Positions 8,449 to 15,710 of a DNA stretch of 64,000 nt are shown here, one piece after another. Source of the stretch: a virus; IMG/VR virus record IMGVR_UViG_3300043570_001980, positions 277,991 to 341,990 of that record. One strand, given 5' to 3'. The position numbers and the translations under genes are program-made. How positions within the stretch are numbered: position 1 is the stretch's first letter; each line of letters opens with the position of its first letter. The notes under the pieces were generated by a model that ran no database searches, was not told the DNA's origin, and saw nothing but the letters and a program-made list of their open reading frames with translations.

Positions 8449-9200
8449 TTTCTTTCAATGTCCTCTTCGATACAGTTCTCACCGTATTGAATTTCAATTA
8501 ATTTTAACGGCTGGTTGGTTTCGTTACACAGCATGTGCCATTGGCCTTTGTCGATAAACACATATTCGTGCAGACCGTATGTGCCAACCAGATCGTGATC
8601 ACTGCTGGAGTCTAGTGTATAAACTGCGGCTTCACCTTCAGCAACAAACCAAAACTCTGCACGTTGATCATGACGTTGCATGCTCAAACATGTCTTGGGC
8701 GTCACTGTTAGTTCTTTGAGTTTGGTGTTTGCGCCTACTTCGTGTAACACACGATAGTATCCCCAGGCACGTGAGGTCCGGGGCTTCTTCCAATCCTCGA
8801 GAATCCATGAACTAGAATTCTTCTTGTCCTCTCCACCAACACCAAACACAAACTCTACGTCATCGAACACCATTTCTGGAATGTTATTCTGGGTACGATC
8901 GCCGCCGTTGGCAAACACAATAGTATCAGTTGGGTAACGTTGTTTGATTAACTCAATTGCATTGCAACTGGAGTTGTCATCATCGTTGTAAACCACAACT
9001 TCGTCAACAATGCTCAACGCACTGATTAGTTCAAAACGTTCACTCATAGGCATAAAAGGCCTACCTTTTTTACGAGTAAGCCATTCATCAGAGTTGAGTC
9101 CGACAATCAATATGTCGCCTAGTTGTTTTGCTGATTTAAAGTAAGCAAGGTGCCCGGAGTGTATGGGATCAAACCCACCTGTAACAAGTACGATTTTCAT
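8445..9200 (-). CDS. Nucleotidyltransferase-cupin fusion (RfaE2-like plus ManC-like cupin)
   Basis: A 251-residue fusion. Residues 1 to about 135 form a cytidylyltransferase-type domain with the nucleotide-binding GGFDPIHSGHLAYF (HxGH) motif, GLNSDEWLTRKKGRPFMP and MSERFELISAL, closest in pattern to RfaE2/HldE and glycerol-phosphate cytidylyltransferases. Residues 155 to 251 match the cupin tail of ManC-type mannose-phosphate enzymes: LSMQRHDQRAEFWFVAEG, FIDKGQWHML and LIEIQYGENCIEEDIER. The pair suggests one protein that activates a sugar phosphate and isomerises or binds a sugar. First gene of the minus-strand glycan operon. Confidence 0.8.
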   Translation of the reverse strand: MKIVLVTGGFDPIHSGHLAYFKSAKQLGDILIVGLNSDEWLTRKKGRPFMPMSERFELISALSIVDEVVVYNDDDNSSCNAIELIKQRYPTDTIVFANGGDRTQNNIPEMVFDDVEFVFGVGGEDKKNSSSWILEDWKKPRTSRAWGYYRVLHEVGANTKLKELTVTPKTCLSMQRHDQRAEFWFVAEGEAAVYTLDSSSDHDLVGTYGLHEYVFIDKGQWHMLCNETNQPLKLIEIQYGENCIEEDIERK

Positions 9201-9237
9201 AGAAATATTTATCTATGTATATTATGGTAAATATAAT
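9201..9237. promoter_or_regulatory. Short divergent intergenic region
   Basis: Only 37 bases separate the first codon of the minus-strand glycan operon (9200) from the plus-strand methyltransferase start (9238). It is almost pure A/T and holds GATAAATA on the minus strand (9213 to 9206) and GTAAATATAATATG on the plus strand, both close to the late-box consensus. The room between box and start codon is very small, so promoter activity is uncertain. Confidence 0.3.
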
Positions 9238-9819
9238 ATGGACCACTTTTATCAAGACATAGACGGATTTATGAGCGTTAGAAACACAATCATGCTTGAC
9301 ATGGTGTTAGAACAATTTCCTAAAAAAGGCACATGGGTTGAGCTAGGATCATGGACAGGTCGTAGCGCGGCATATTGTGTGGTTGAGTTAATCAATCGAG
9401 ATAAACTAGGTGAATTCTATTGTGTAGACAGCTGGCAGGGCGAAACTGACATAGCATACGATCAAGGCGTGATACAGGACATGGAAAATATTTTCCGTAA
9501 AAATGTCAATCCAGTGATAGATTCAATTACCATGTTGACCATGATGAGTTGGGCCGCCGCAGAAAAATTCAAAGATGAATCTGTGGATTTTTGTTATGTG
9601 GATGCTGGACATAGTTACGAAGCAGTAACAAAAGATCTCACTGCATGGTGGCCAAAACTGTGCCCTGGTGCCATGTTTGGTGGTGATGACTACACAAAAG
9701 GTTATCCAGGAGTGCAACAAGCAGTTTGGGACTTTTTTGGACCAATGAATATAAAAGTACGCAGATCAGGACGTTGTTGGTTGGTCACAAAACCAACAGC
9801 CGGTAATAATTTAATTTAA
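9238..9819 (+). CDS. Class I SAM methyltransferase (Methyltransf_24-like)
   Basis: A 193-residue protein with motif I in TWVELGSWTGRSAAY, second-strand FYCVDSWQGE, and VDFCYVDAGHSYEAVTKDL followed by WWPKLCPGAMFGGDDY. This series, including the DAGHSYE stretch, is characteristic of the Methyltransf_24 / cephalosporin-hydroxylase-like group. The ATG at 9238 is chosen because the longer reading would enter the divergent gene. The acceptor is unknown; a sugar is likely from context. Confidence 0.75.
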   Translation: MDHFYQDIDGFMSVRNTIMLDMVLEQFPKKGTWVELGSWTGRSAAYCVVELINRDKLGEFYCVDSWQGETDIAYDQGVIQDMENIFRKNVNPVIDSITMLTMMSWAAAEKFKDESVDFCYVDAGHSYEAVTKDLTAWWPKLCPGAMFGGDDYTKGYPGVQQAVWDFFGPMNIKVRRSGRCWLVTKPTAGNNLI

Positions 9820-9826
9820 ATAAAGA

Positions 9827-10465
9827 ATGAAACAAGACTGGTTAGAGTTTTACCGAAAAAACTATTACAATTTATTAAACCCACGTGTTAGCGCAATAAA
9901 GCGAGGGTTAGTCGATGGCTTATATCAAAGAGCACACGGATTTAACATTATGTTTGCTGAACTGGTAACACGCGGTCAAGATCAGTATCATATAATTGAA
10001 ACTGGCACTCTACGAAATCCCGGAAACTGGAAAGACGGCCAGAGTGCAAAATTATTCACTGAATTTGTGGACATTCACAACGGATCTGTAAGGTCAGTAG
10101 ATATTGATCCGGGTGCATGTTCCTCAGCATCAGCCGCAATACGGTCCAAGAACTTTACAGTTACCTGTAGTGACAGCGTAACTTGGTTAAGCAAACAACC
10201 AGATTTATCTACAGTTGATTTGTTCTACTTAGATTCGTGGGACGTCAAGTGGGAAAATGATCTGGACAGCGCCGAGCACCATTTAAGCGAATTTAAGGCA
10301 ATTGAACCTTACTTGAAATCTGGATGTATTGTGGCCATAGATGACAACAGTAGATTCAAAAACACAAACCAAAGAACTGGCAAAGGTCGTAGGATTGTTG
10401 AATACCTTGAGTCAAAAGGTAAACACCCTGTATACGACGAATACCAAATAATTTATAAGTTTTAA
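9827..10465 (+). CDS. Class I SAM methyltransferase-like protein
   Basis: A 212-residue protein with HIIETGTLRNPGNWKDG as motif I, RSVDIDPGACSSA as the acidic second strand, and DLFYLDSWDVKWENDLDSAE plus KSGCIVAIDDNS further on. It belongs to the same broad group as the gene just upstream but is clearly diverged. Seven bases separate the two genes and one base separates it from the next, so they are one transcript. Confidence 0.62.
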   Translation: MKQDWLEFYRKNYYNLLNPRVSAIKRGLVDGLYQRAHGFNIMFAELVTRGQDQYHIIETGTLRNPGNWKDGQSAKLFTEFVDIHNGSVRSVDIDPGACSSASAAIRSKNFTVTCSDSVTWLSKQPDLSTVDLFYLDSWDVKWENDLDSAEHHLSEFKAIEPYLKSGCIVAIDDNSRFKNTNQRTGKGRRIVEYLESKGKHPVYDEYQIIYKF

Positions 10466-10466
10466 A

Positions 10467-11258
10467 ATGATCATCGATACCTTATTGTTTAACAACGAAT
10501 TTGACATGCTAGACATACATCTAGCCATTACCAACCACTATGTAGATCGCTGGATAGTGTTGGAAGCAAGTAGAACATTCAGTGGCATTGAAAAACCCTA
10601 CCACCTGACTGACAATTTGAAAAAGTACAATGAAAAGTATCCGGGAAGAATACAAGTAATTCAACAACCACTGACTGCTGATCAAACCAACCTAATCTGC
10701 GAAACCACAATGAGACAAGGATTTAAAACTGCACTCAGCAGTTGCAGTTTGGATGATATTGTTATTCACGGAGACCTTGACGAAGTCATTGATCCAACCA
10801 AGTGGAGTAAAATTCTTAATCAGATGGATCAACATAATCGGCCAGTGAGTTGTGGATTTGATATGTATATGTACCGAGTTGATCAACGTGCAGATCGTGG
10901 CTGGAAAGGTAGTGTAGTTGCCAGGCGGCGCATGTTTGAAACACCACATGACTTATACAAAGGCGACCGAGCAGTGGTCAAAAGAAAAAACCGCAATCAT
11001 TGTGTTGGCATAAACGAATCAGTTGGTTGGCATTGGACCTGGATGGGCAGTGACGATCTAATAAAAAACAAAGTGATTAGCTGTATTGAAAGTCAGCACA
11101 GAGATCCCGAACAAGTACTACATGCTTTTAAACAGTTAGACACAATATCAGCTATCAATCACAAGTGTACTACTCATGTTGTGCCTACTGTGTATCCTGA
11201 TCCTGTACAACAAGTATTACAACAATATCCACACTTCTGGCATAACCCACCTTTATGA
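10467..11258 (+). CDS. Glycosyltransferase family 17-like
   Basis: A 263-residue protein that begins MIIDTLLFNNEFDMLDIHLA and carries WIVLEASRTFSG, then DIVIHGDLDEVIDP as its DxD-type metal site, and later VGWHWTWMGS. These are the landmarks of GT17, the family of beta-1,4-N-acetylglucosaminyltransferases related to eukaryotic MGAT3, which also occurs in large phages. The stop overlaps the next ATG. Sugar specificity cannot be read from sequence. Confidence 0.75.
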   Translation: MIIDTLLFNNEFDMLDIHLAITNHYVDRWIVLEASRTFSGIEKPYHLTDNLKKYNEKYPGRIQVIQQPLTADQTNLICETTMRQGFKTALSSCSLDDIVIHGDLDEVIDPTKWSKILNQMDQHNRPVSCGFDMYMYRVDQRADRGWKGSVVARRRMFETPHDLYKGDRAVVKRKNRNHCVGINESVGWHWTWMGSDDLIKNKVISCIESQHRDPEQVLHAFKQLDTISAINHKCTTHVVPTVYPDPVQQVLQQYPHFWHNPPL

Positions 11259-11974
11259 CCACAGTTGACTGTGCATGTTTGATACATGGAGACAAATATA
11301 ACTGGTCCTATGTTGATACTTTATACCATATGATCTGTAGAAACGTCAGCATGGACGTACGGTTTCATGTTTACACAGAAGCTTCTCGTGGTGTACCGTC
11401 ACCTTTTATCAAACACGAATTAATAGATTGGCCAGGAGTTTCTGGACCTAGACAAAGTTGGTGGTACAAGTTACAACTTTTTAACCCTGAACATTTTCAA
11501 GGCAGAATGTTGTACCTAGATCTTGACACCGTTATATTTGAAAACATAGACTGTTTATGGAGCGATAGTAGCAAGTATTTTTGGACAATTAAAGATTTTA
11601 AATACCTATGGCGTGATTGGGCAGGAATTAACTCAAGTTTAATGCTTTGGGACACAGTTAAATTTAGCTACATCTGGAACGATTTTTTGACACAAGATCT
11701 GTCAGACGTAATAAAAAAATACCCAGGAGACCAAGATTATTTGTCCGCAATATTAAACCCAAGAGACATACGGTTTTTTGACAGTAATTTAATTAAAAGC
11801 TGGCGCTGGCAGTTGTTGGACGGAGGACTTGATTTTAAAACAAGAAAATACCGTCGACCAGGCGCAGGCACATTGTTAGACCCCACAACACGTATTGCTA
11901 TTTTTCACGGAAATCCCAAACCTCATGAAATTACTGACCCGGTTGTGCAGAAGTTCTGGATCAAGTATAAATAA
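11255..11974 (+). CDS. Glycosyltransferase-like protein (DxD)
   Basis: A 239-residue protein with GRMLYLDLDTVIFENIDCLW as DxD site, a preceding SWWYKLQLFNP, and a closing IAIFHGNPKPHEI, a stretch typical of GT8/GT32-like transferases in which the late His contacts metal. It is the last gene of the plus-strand glycan run; its final codons contain the late box that drives the next gene. Confidence 0.68.
   Translation: MTTVDCACLIHGDKYNWSYVDTLYHMICRNVSMDVRFHVYTEASRGVPSPFIKHELIDWPGVSGPRQSWWYKLQLFNPEHFQGRMLYLDLDTVIFENIDCLWSDSSKYFWTIKDFKYLWRDWAGINSSLMLWDTVKFSYIWNDFLTQDLSDVIKKYPGDQDYLSAILNPRDIRFFDSNLIKSWRWQLLDGGLDFKTRKYRRPGAGTLLDPTTRIAIFHGNPKPHEITDPVVQKFWIKYK
11966..11973 (+). promoter_or_regulatory. 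Late promoter box TATAAATA
   Basis: An exact TATAAATA, the T4 late promoter element read by the gp55 sigma factor, sits at the very end of the upstream coding region. The expected start would be near 11980, just before the GGAG ribosome site at 11982-11985 and the ATG at 11995. No -35 box is needed for this promoter class. Confidence 0.65.
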
Positions 11975-11994
11975 CTATAATTGGAGATAACACA

Positions 11995-12561
11995 ATGGCT
12001 ACACGCACATTTAAGTTTTATGGCAAAGCATTCACTACAGGTGGTCCTGTAACAGTGAGTTTAAATTTTAACAATCAACCAGTGTTTACAGGCGCTGTTT
12101 CTGCATCAACAGGAGCAACCCCTGGGAATAATAACGAAGGCCTATCAGAACTGTTTACATTTGAAGCAGACACTTCTGTATATGGTGACATTCCTTTGAC
12201 TTTAACTGTGACCGGTGGTGATTTATTCTACGGCAGAATTACTGCTAATTACGGCGGCGACGTATACACAGTAGATCCAAGTCGTTTACCAGACAGAAAC
12301 AATCCCGACTCTATTCCTGCTGGACCAATTTTTAGTGCTGATGATCCAGGAAGAACCTTTGTAACTGCATCTGTGGATAATTATGTACCAGTAGATTATA
12401 ATGTCACCGATGGAAGAGAAAACGTTCAGATTAACGGAGTAGCGGTTCCTGATAAAAATCCAACTGACCCTGCACAAGTTGGTAGATGGCAATATTTAAT
12501 TACTAACGAAAGCACATTGACTTGCACACAGAAAGTTGTTAGGGCATTGCCTATTGAATAA
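11995..12561 (+). CDS. Probable virion protein, beta-rich
   Basis: A 188-residue protein with no Cys-rich or enzymatic motif, rich in Thr, Gly, Asn and Val, with alternating hydrophobic strands (RTFKFYGKAF, VTVSLNFNNQPVF, DIPLTLTVTGGDLFYG), as in beta-sandwich carbohydrate-binding or capsid-decoration domains. It has its own exact late box and a strong terminator right after it, the layout of a highly expressed structural gene. The function is inferred from composition and regulation. Confidence 0.5.
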   Translation: MATRTFKFYGKAFTTGGPVTVSLNFNNQPVFTGAVSASTGATPGNNNEGLSELFTFEADTSVYGDIPLTLTVTGGDLFYGRITANYGGDVYTVDPSRLPDRNNPDSIPAGPIFSADDPGRTFVTASVDNYVPVDYNVTDGRENVQINGVAVPDKNPTDPAQVGRWQYLITNESTLTCTQKVVRALPIE

Positions 12562-12590
12562 ATGCTTAAAAATTAAGCAGTTTTCTTATC

Positions 12591-12620
12591 AAACCCTACT
12601 ACTAGTAGGGTTTTTCTTTT
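12591..12620 (+). terminator. Rho-independent terminator
   Basis: A perfect 10-bp stem (AAACCCTACT at 12591-12600 with AGTAGGGTTT at 12604-12613), a 3-base loop and a following T-rich tract. It ends the late transcript of the beta-rich protein and insulates it from the two tandem promoters downstream. Confidence 0.9.
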
Positions 12621-12674
12621 GTTGCACAAAAACAACACCCAAAAACTGCTTAAAAAATAGGCAAAAAATCCTGG

Positions 12675-12703
12675 TTGACCATTAAATAGGGTTTTGCTAT
12701 AAT
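12675..12703 (+). promoter_or_regulatory. Sigma-70-type promoter, upstream of AAA+ gene (distal)
   Basis: TTGACC at 12675-12680, 17-base spacer, TATAAT at 12698-12703, with the TTTGC just before the -10 box that is shared by the other members of this promoter family. It is the first of two tandem promoters; a 7-bp hairpin (12726-12742) lies in the leader. Confidence 0.85.
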
Positions 12704-12766
12704 TATACAATAATAAGTAGCAAGGAATACAAGTTTTGTATTGTTTGCAACAAGATCAACTAACAG

Positions 12767-12795
12767 TTGACCGGTAATTCACAGTTTGCTATAAT
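12767..12795 (+). promoter_or_regulatory. Sigma-70-type promoter, upstream of AAA+ gene (proximal)
   Basis: TTGACC at 12767-12772, 17-base spacer, TATAAT at 12790-12795. The spacer GGTAATTCACAGTTTGC closely matches those at 44734, 45339 and 45820. The ribosome site AGGAG lies just ahead of the ATG at 12829. Confidence 0.88.
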
Positions 12796-12828
12796 ATAGC
12801 ATAACTTAACAAAACAGGAGCCAGATCA

Positions 12829-13860
12829 ATGACGCAAGTACTCGTTCGTAGCGGTAACTACCGCAAACAAACTGTTCGTGGTGTTACTTTTACACTAGTT
12901 AAAGACTACACACAAGGCGCTCGAGGTGGCTTTGTGACAGTAGAAAGCAATGGCTACTTTGGCGCAGAACACAATGTGGTACGCATCAAAGTTGATAGCA
13001 TTCAAGATATAGAAATTGTTGGAGATAACATGCCCAGTGTAAAAGAAACTAAGGTAGTAGAATTTAAACATACTGCTCCGGTGGAAACCGAAGAGCAAGC
13101 AATGGATCGTATTCGTGAGCGATTTGATATCCTGCACGACATGACCAAAGCCTGTGTCAGCGGCGATATCCGTGCTATGATTGTGAGCGGCCCACCCGGC
13201 GTAGGCAAAAGCTTTGGTGTGGAGCAAGAAATTGACAAGGCCTGCTTGTTTGACAAATTGGCTAGCAAACGACTTCGTGCCGAGGTAGTTAAAGGTAGTG
13301 CCACTCCAATTGGTTTGTATCAAACACTTTACAAATTTAGTGACGCCAATTGCGTAGTTGTTTTTGACGACTGTGACAGCATCTTGTTAGATGACGTTGC
13401 TCTTAACTTGCTCAAGGGTGCCCTGGACTCCGGCAAGAAGCGTACTATTTCATGGCTGTCAGAGTCTAGTGCTTTGCGTCGTGAAGGTATCCCAGACCGT
13501 TTTGAGTTTAAAGGTAGTGTTATCTTTATTACAAACTTAAAGTTTGACCAAATGAAATCGCAAAAATTGCGGGATCACTTGGACGCATTGCAAAGTCGTT
13601 GCCACTATCTGGACTTGACCCTGGACACCATGCGTGACAAACTGTTGCGCATCAAACAGATTGCCAAAGATGGTGTGTTGTTTGCAGACTACGACTTTAA
13701 CGAGTATGCACAAGATGACATTATTGACTTTATGCATGTCAACAAAGAACGCCTGCGTGAGGTAAGTCTGCGTATGGCGCTGAAGATTGCAGACTTGCGC
13801 AAGAGCTTTCCTAACAACTGGAAGCGCATGAGCGAGACAACATGTATGAAGAGTGCCTAA
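12829..13860 (+). CDS. AAA+ ATPase
   Basis: A 343-residue protein. Residues 1-80 are a beta-rich N-terminal region. The AAA+ core has Walker A SGPPGVGKS (Lys127), Walker B CVVVFDDCDS, a sensor-1-like VIFITNLKFD, and an Arg-containing region after it (LQSRCHYLDL). The C-terminal part is helical. This type of stand-alone ATPase occurs in T4-like marine phages, but its partner is not known to me. It stands alone between a terminator and two hairpins and is driven by two strong promoters, so it is an independent, highly expressed early unit. Confidence 0.8.
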   Translation: MTQVLVRSGNYRKQTVRGVTFTLVKDYTQGARGGFVTVESNGYFGAEHNVVRIKVDSIQDIEIVGDNMPSVKETKVVEFKHTAPVETEEQAMDRIRERFDILHDMTKACVSGDIRAMIVSGPPGVGKSFGVEQEIDKACLFDKLASKRLRAEVVKGSATPIGLYQTLYKFSDANCVVVFDDCDSILLDDVALNLLKGALDSGKKRTISWLSESSALRREGIPDRFEFKGSVIFITNLKFDQMKSQKLRDHLDALQSRCHYLDLTLDTMRDKLLRIKQIAKDGVLFADYDFNEYAQDDIIDFMHVNKERLREVSLRMALKIADLRKSFPNNWKRMSETTCMKSA

Positions 13861-13877
13861 TTAGCAGGTAAGGTTAC

Positions 13878-13948
13878 CGGATCATCATTTTAGTCTAGCT
13901 CCTAGATGATCCGTTTAAGGGGTACCTTAGGGTACCTCTTTTTTTATT
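13878..13948 (+). terminator. Double hairpin terminator
   Basis: Two hairpins follow the AAA+ gene. The first pairs CGGATCATC (13878-13886) with GATGATCCG (13905-13913). The second pairs the two GGTACC copies (13921-13926 and 13931-13936) around TTAG and is followed by a run of T, so it is the likely stop of transcription. Confidence 0.75.
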
Positions 13949-13984
13949 TGTATGTGTTGACGAGTGCCGTAAATACAAAATCTT

Positions 13985-14515
13985 ATGAATATTACGTTTG
14001 AAAAACATCCTAAAGTATGGCGACACCCAAATTGGGGAAGACTACAGCTACGACTATTTGCAGAGGAGTGCAAAATTCGCAGGGAAAAGAACATTGAGGA
14101 TTATATCATTAACAATGGTATCAGCAAAGTTCATGTACTCAAAGATAATAAAATATTGGATAAGTTTTTTGATAAACACAATGTTCAACTGGTATCACCA
14201 GGTGACGCTGAACTAGTTGTCATCACTGACCAACGATTTAGCAGGCTCACAGTAAAAAATATGATTACAGAACTAAATTTGTTATTGGATTTATGTCCTA
14301 GGATTTACTTTTGTTTAAACCGTTATTATTTAAATGCCGCAGAAACATTTGTTGACCCAGGGTTACCTGAGCATTTTGATACAGCTATTGTTAAATGGTT
14401 AGAAAACAATCTTCGAGATACTGTTGTATTAAATCGTAGCGAAATATTTGTCGAAGACGGTAGTTGTTTTACCTGGGTAGTGCCATCATGTGAGTTATTA
14501 TTATGTCGAAAGTAA
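13985..14515 (+). CDS. Phage protein of unknown function
   Basis: A 176-residue mixed alpha/beta protein with no motif I recognise. It has a DAELVVITDQRFSRL stretch and FVDPGLPEHFDTAIVKWLENN further on, which could be part of a nucleotide- or SAM-type fold but lacks a convincing glycine loop. It is the first gene of a run of four overlapping genes ending in uvsW (overlaps of 13, 4 and 11 bases), so a role in replication or recombination is possible from context only. Confidence 0.6.
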   Translation: MNITFEKHPKVWRHPNWGRLQLRLFAEECKIRREKNIEDYIINNGISKVHVLKDNKILDKFFDKHNVQLVSPGDAELVVITDQRFSRLTVKNMITELNLLLDLCPRIYFCLNRYYLNAAETFVDPGLPEHFDTAIVKWLENNLRDTVVLNRSEIFVEDGSCFTWVVPSCELLLCRK

Positions 14516-15168
14516 TTGGAAAATATGCAGACGCAGTTCTAAGAACAGACTTTAGAACCAGTTACACAAGATGGAAATTTAGCAAACCTAAACATAACTA
14601 TTTTGTAAGAAATCGTCATTCAAAAGAAATCATACTTGACAACTACGACAAGTACATCATTGATCATCTGAGTCCAGGTAAGACTATTACATATGATGGT
14701 GCTGGATATTATCTTGACCCTGCAATTGACAATTTAACAGTAATCGAACTAGTACCTTTGGTACTGTCCTGGTATCCAAAGGCCGTTATTGACACAGGAG
14801 AAGATTCTGTTAAACATTTGTACAACCAAGCTGACAATTTTATTGTTAACAACACCATAAGACTAAGGTGGAAAACATTTGATGAGTATACCGAGTATTG
14901 GCAATTCCAAACTAGGTTCTTTAAGCCAGGCACACAAATATTTTTCTCTTTTAGGGATATCTTTATTTTTCATAATCGATTAAAACACAATTTTAGCATA
15001 TTACTGCAAGCCTGGTTGTTAAGTATGGAACAATACGGATTTAAGTTGTTGTGGGTCAATTATGATCTGATTAAAATAAATGACACTCTTGTTGATTACA
15101 CCTGGCTACCTGAGGTTGATGATATGATCAATGGCAATGTTAAAATACATTGGGAGTATTGTCCGTGA
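14503..15168 (+). CDS. Phage protein of unknown function
   Basis: A 221-residue protein rich in aromatic residues (many Tyr, Trp and Phe). Residues 60-90 read as a possible Rossmann start (YDGAGYYLDPAIDNLTVIEL) and HWEYCP closes the chain. The pattern hints at a degenerate methyltransferase, without a proper SAM loop. It is translationally coupled on both sides, beginning inside the previous gene and ending in a GTGA overlap. Confidence 0.6.
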   Translation: MSKVIGKYADAVLRTDFRTSYTRWKFSKPKHNYFVRNRHSKEIILDNYDKYIIDHLSPGKTITYDGAGYYLDPAIDNLTVIELVPLVLSWYPKAVIDTGEDSVKHLYNQADNFIVNNTIRLRWKTFDEYTEYWQFQTRFFKPGTQIFFSFRDIFIFHNRLKHNFSILLQAWLLSMEQYGFKLLWVNYDLIKINDTLVDYTWLPEVDDMINGNVKIHWEYCP

Positions 15169-15710
15169 ACATTATTTGTTACACAGGAGGAACTTGCGGT
15201 CATGTGTTAGCGGCCATAATAGATTCCACCAACTGCAAATTATCAAAAACAGCAGTTAGGATGCCTGCAGAAAGATGTCGTCTAAATAAACCTCACACCT
15301 TTTTAAATGATTTAGAAAAAACTCAGTATGTACAAAACATTAGTTTAGTGTATAATAGCTTACCCAGTCATGATTTAACCTATCATGTTAGTGCTGGTCA
15401 AGATTTTATTACTGTTACTGTAAATAAATTTGACACAGCATTGTGGGCCGCAGAAAGATTTAAACAGTTGCACAGACCAAATGTGTGGGAAGAGATGCAA
15501 CAGTTTTGCGGTGCAAATGACGTTGCAGGATATGCAAAAACATTAATAGACTACTCTAATATGGTAAAGACACATACAAAAAAGATTGTTACACTTGAAC
15601 GCATACTATCGGGGTATGCCGTTGAGGATCTTGCTAACTATGTAGAATCACCTGAACTGGATAATAACTTTTACCAAGAATGGCTGAAACTACAAAACTA
15701 TGCAGGCTAA
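15165..15710 (+). CDS. Phage protein of unknown function
   Basis: A 181-residue protein starting at a GTG that overlaps the previous stop (GTGA). The N-terminus NIICYTGGTCGHVLAAIID has a Gly-rich turn after the first strand, as in P-loop kinases or transferases but without the GxxxxGK Lys. The rest is helical. It overlaps the uvsW start by 11 bases. No function can be given. Confidence 0.6.
   Translation: MNIICYTGGTCGHVLAAIIDSTNCKLSKTAVRMPAERCRLNKPHTFLNDLEKTQYVQNISLVYNSLPSHDLTYHVSAGQDFITVTVNKFDTALWAAERFKQLHRPNVWEEMQQFCGANDVAGYAKTLIDYSNMVKTHTKKIVTLERILSGYAVEDLANYVESPELDNNFYQEWLKLQNYAG

Noticed and set aside
15351-15356. TATAAT inside the 15165 gene
   Set aside because: No -35 box at a fitting distance and no gene start follows.
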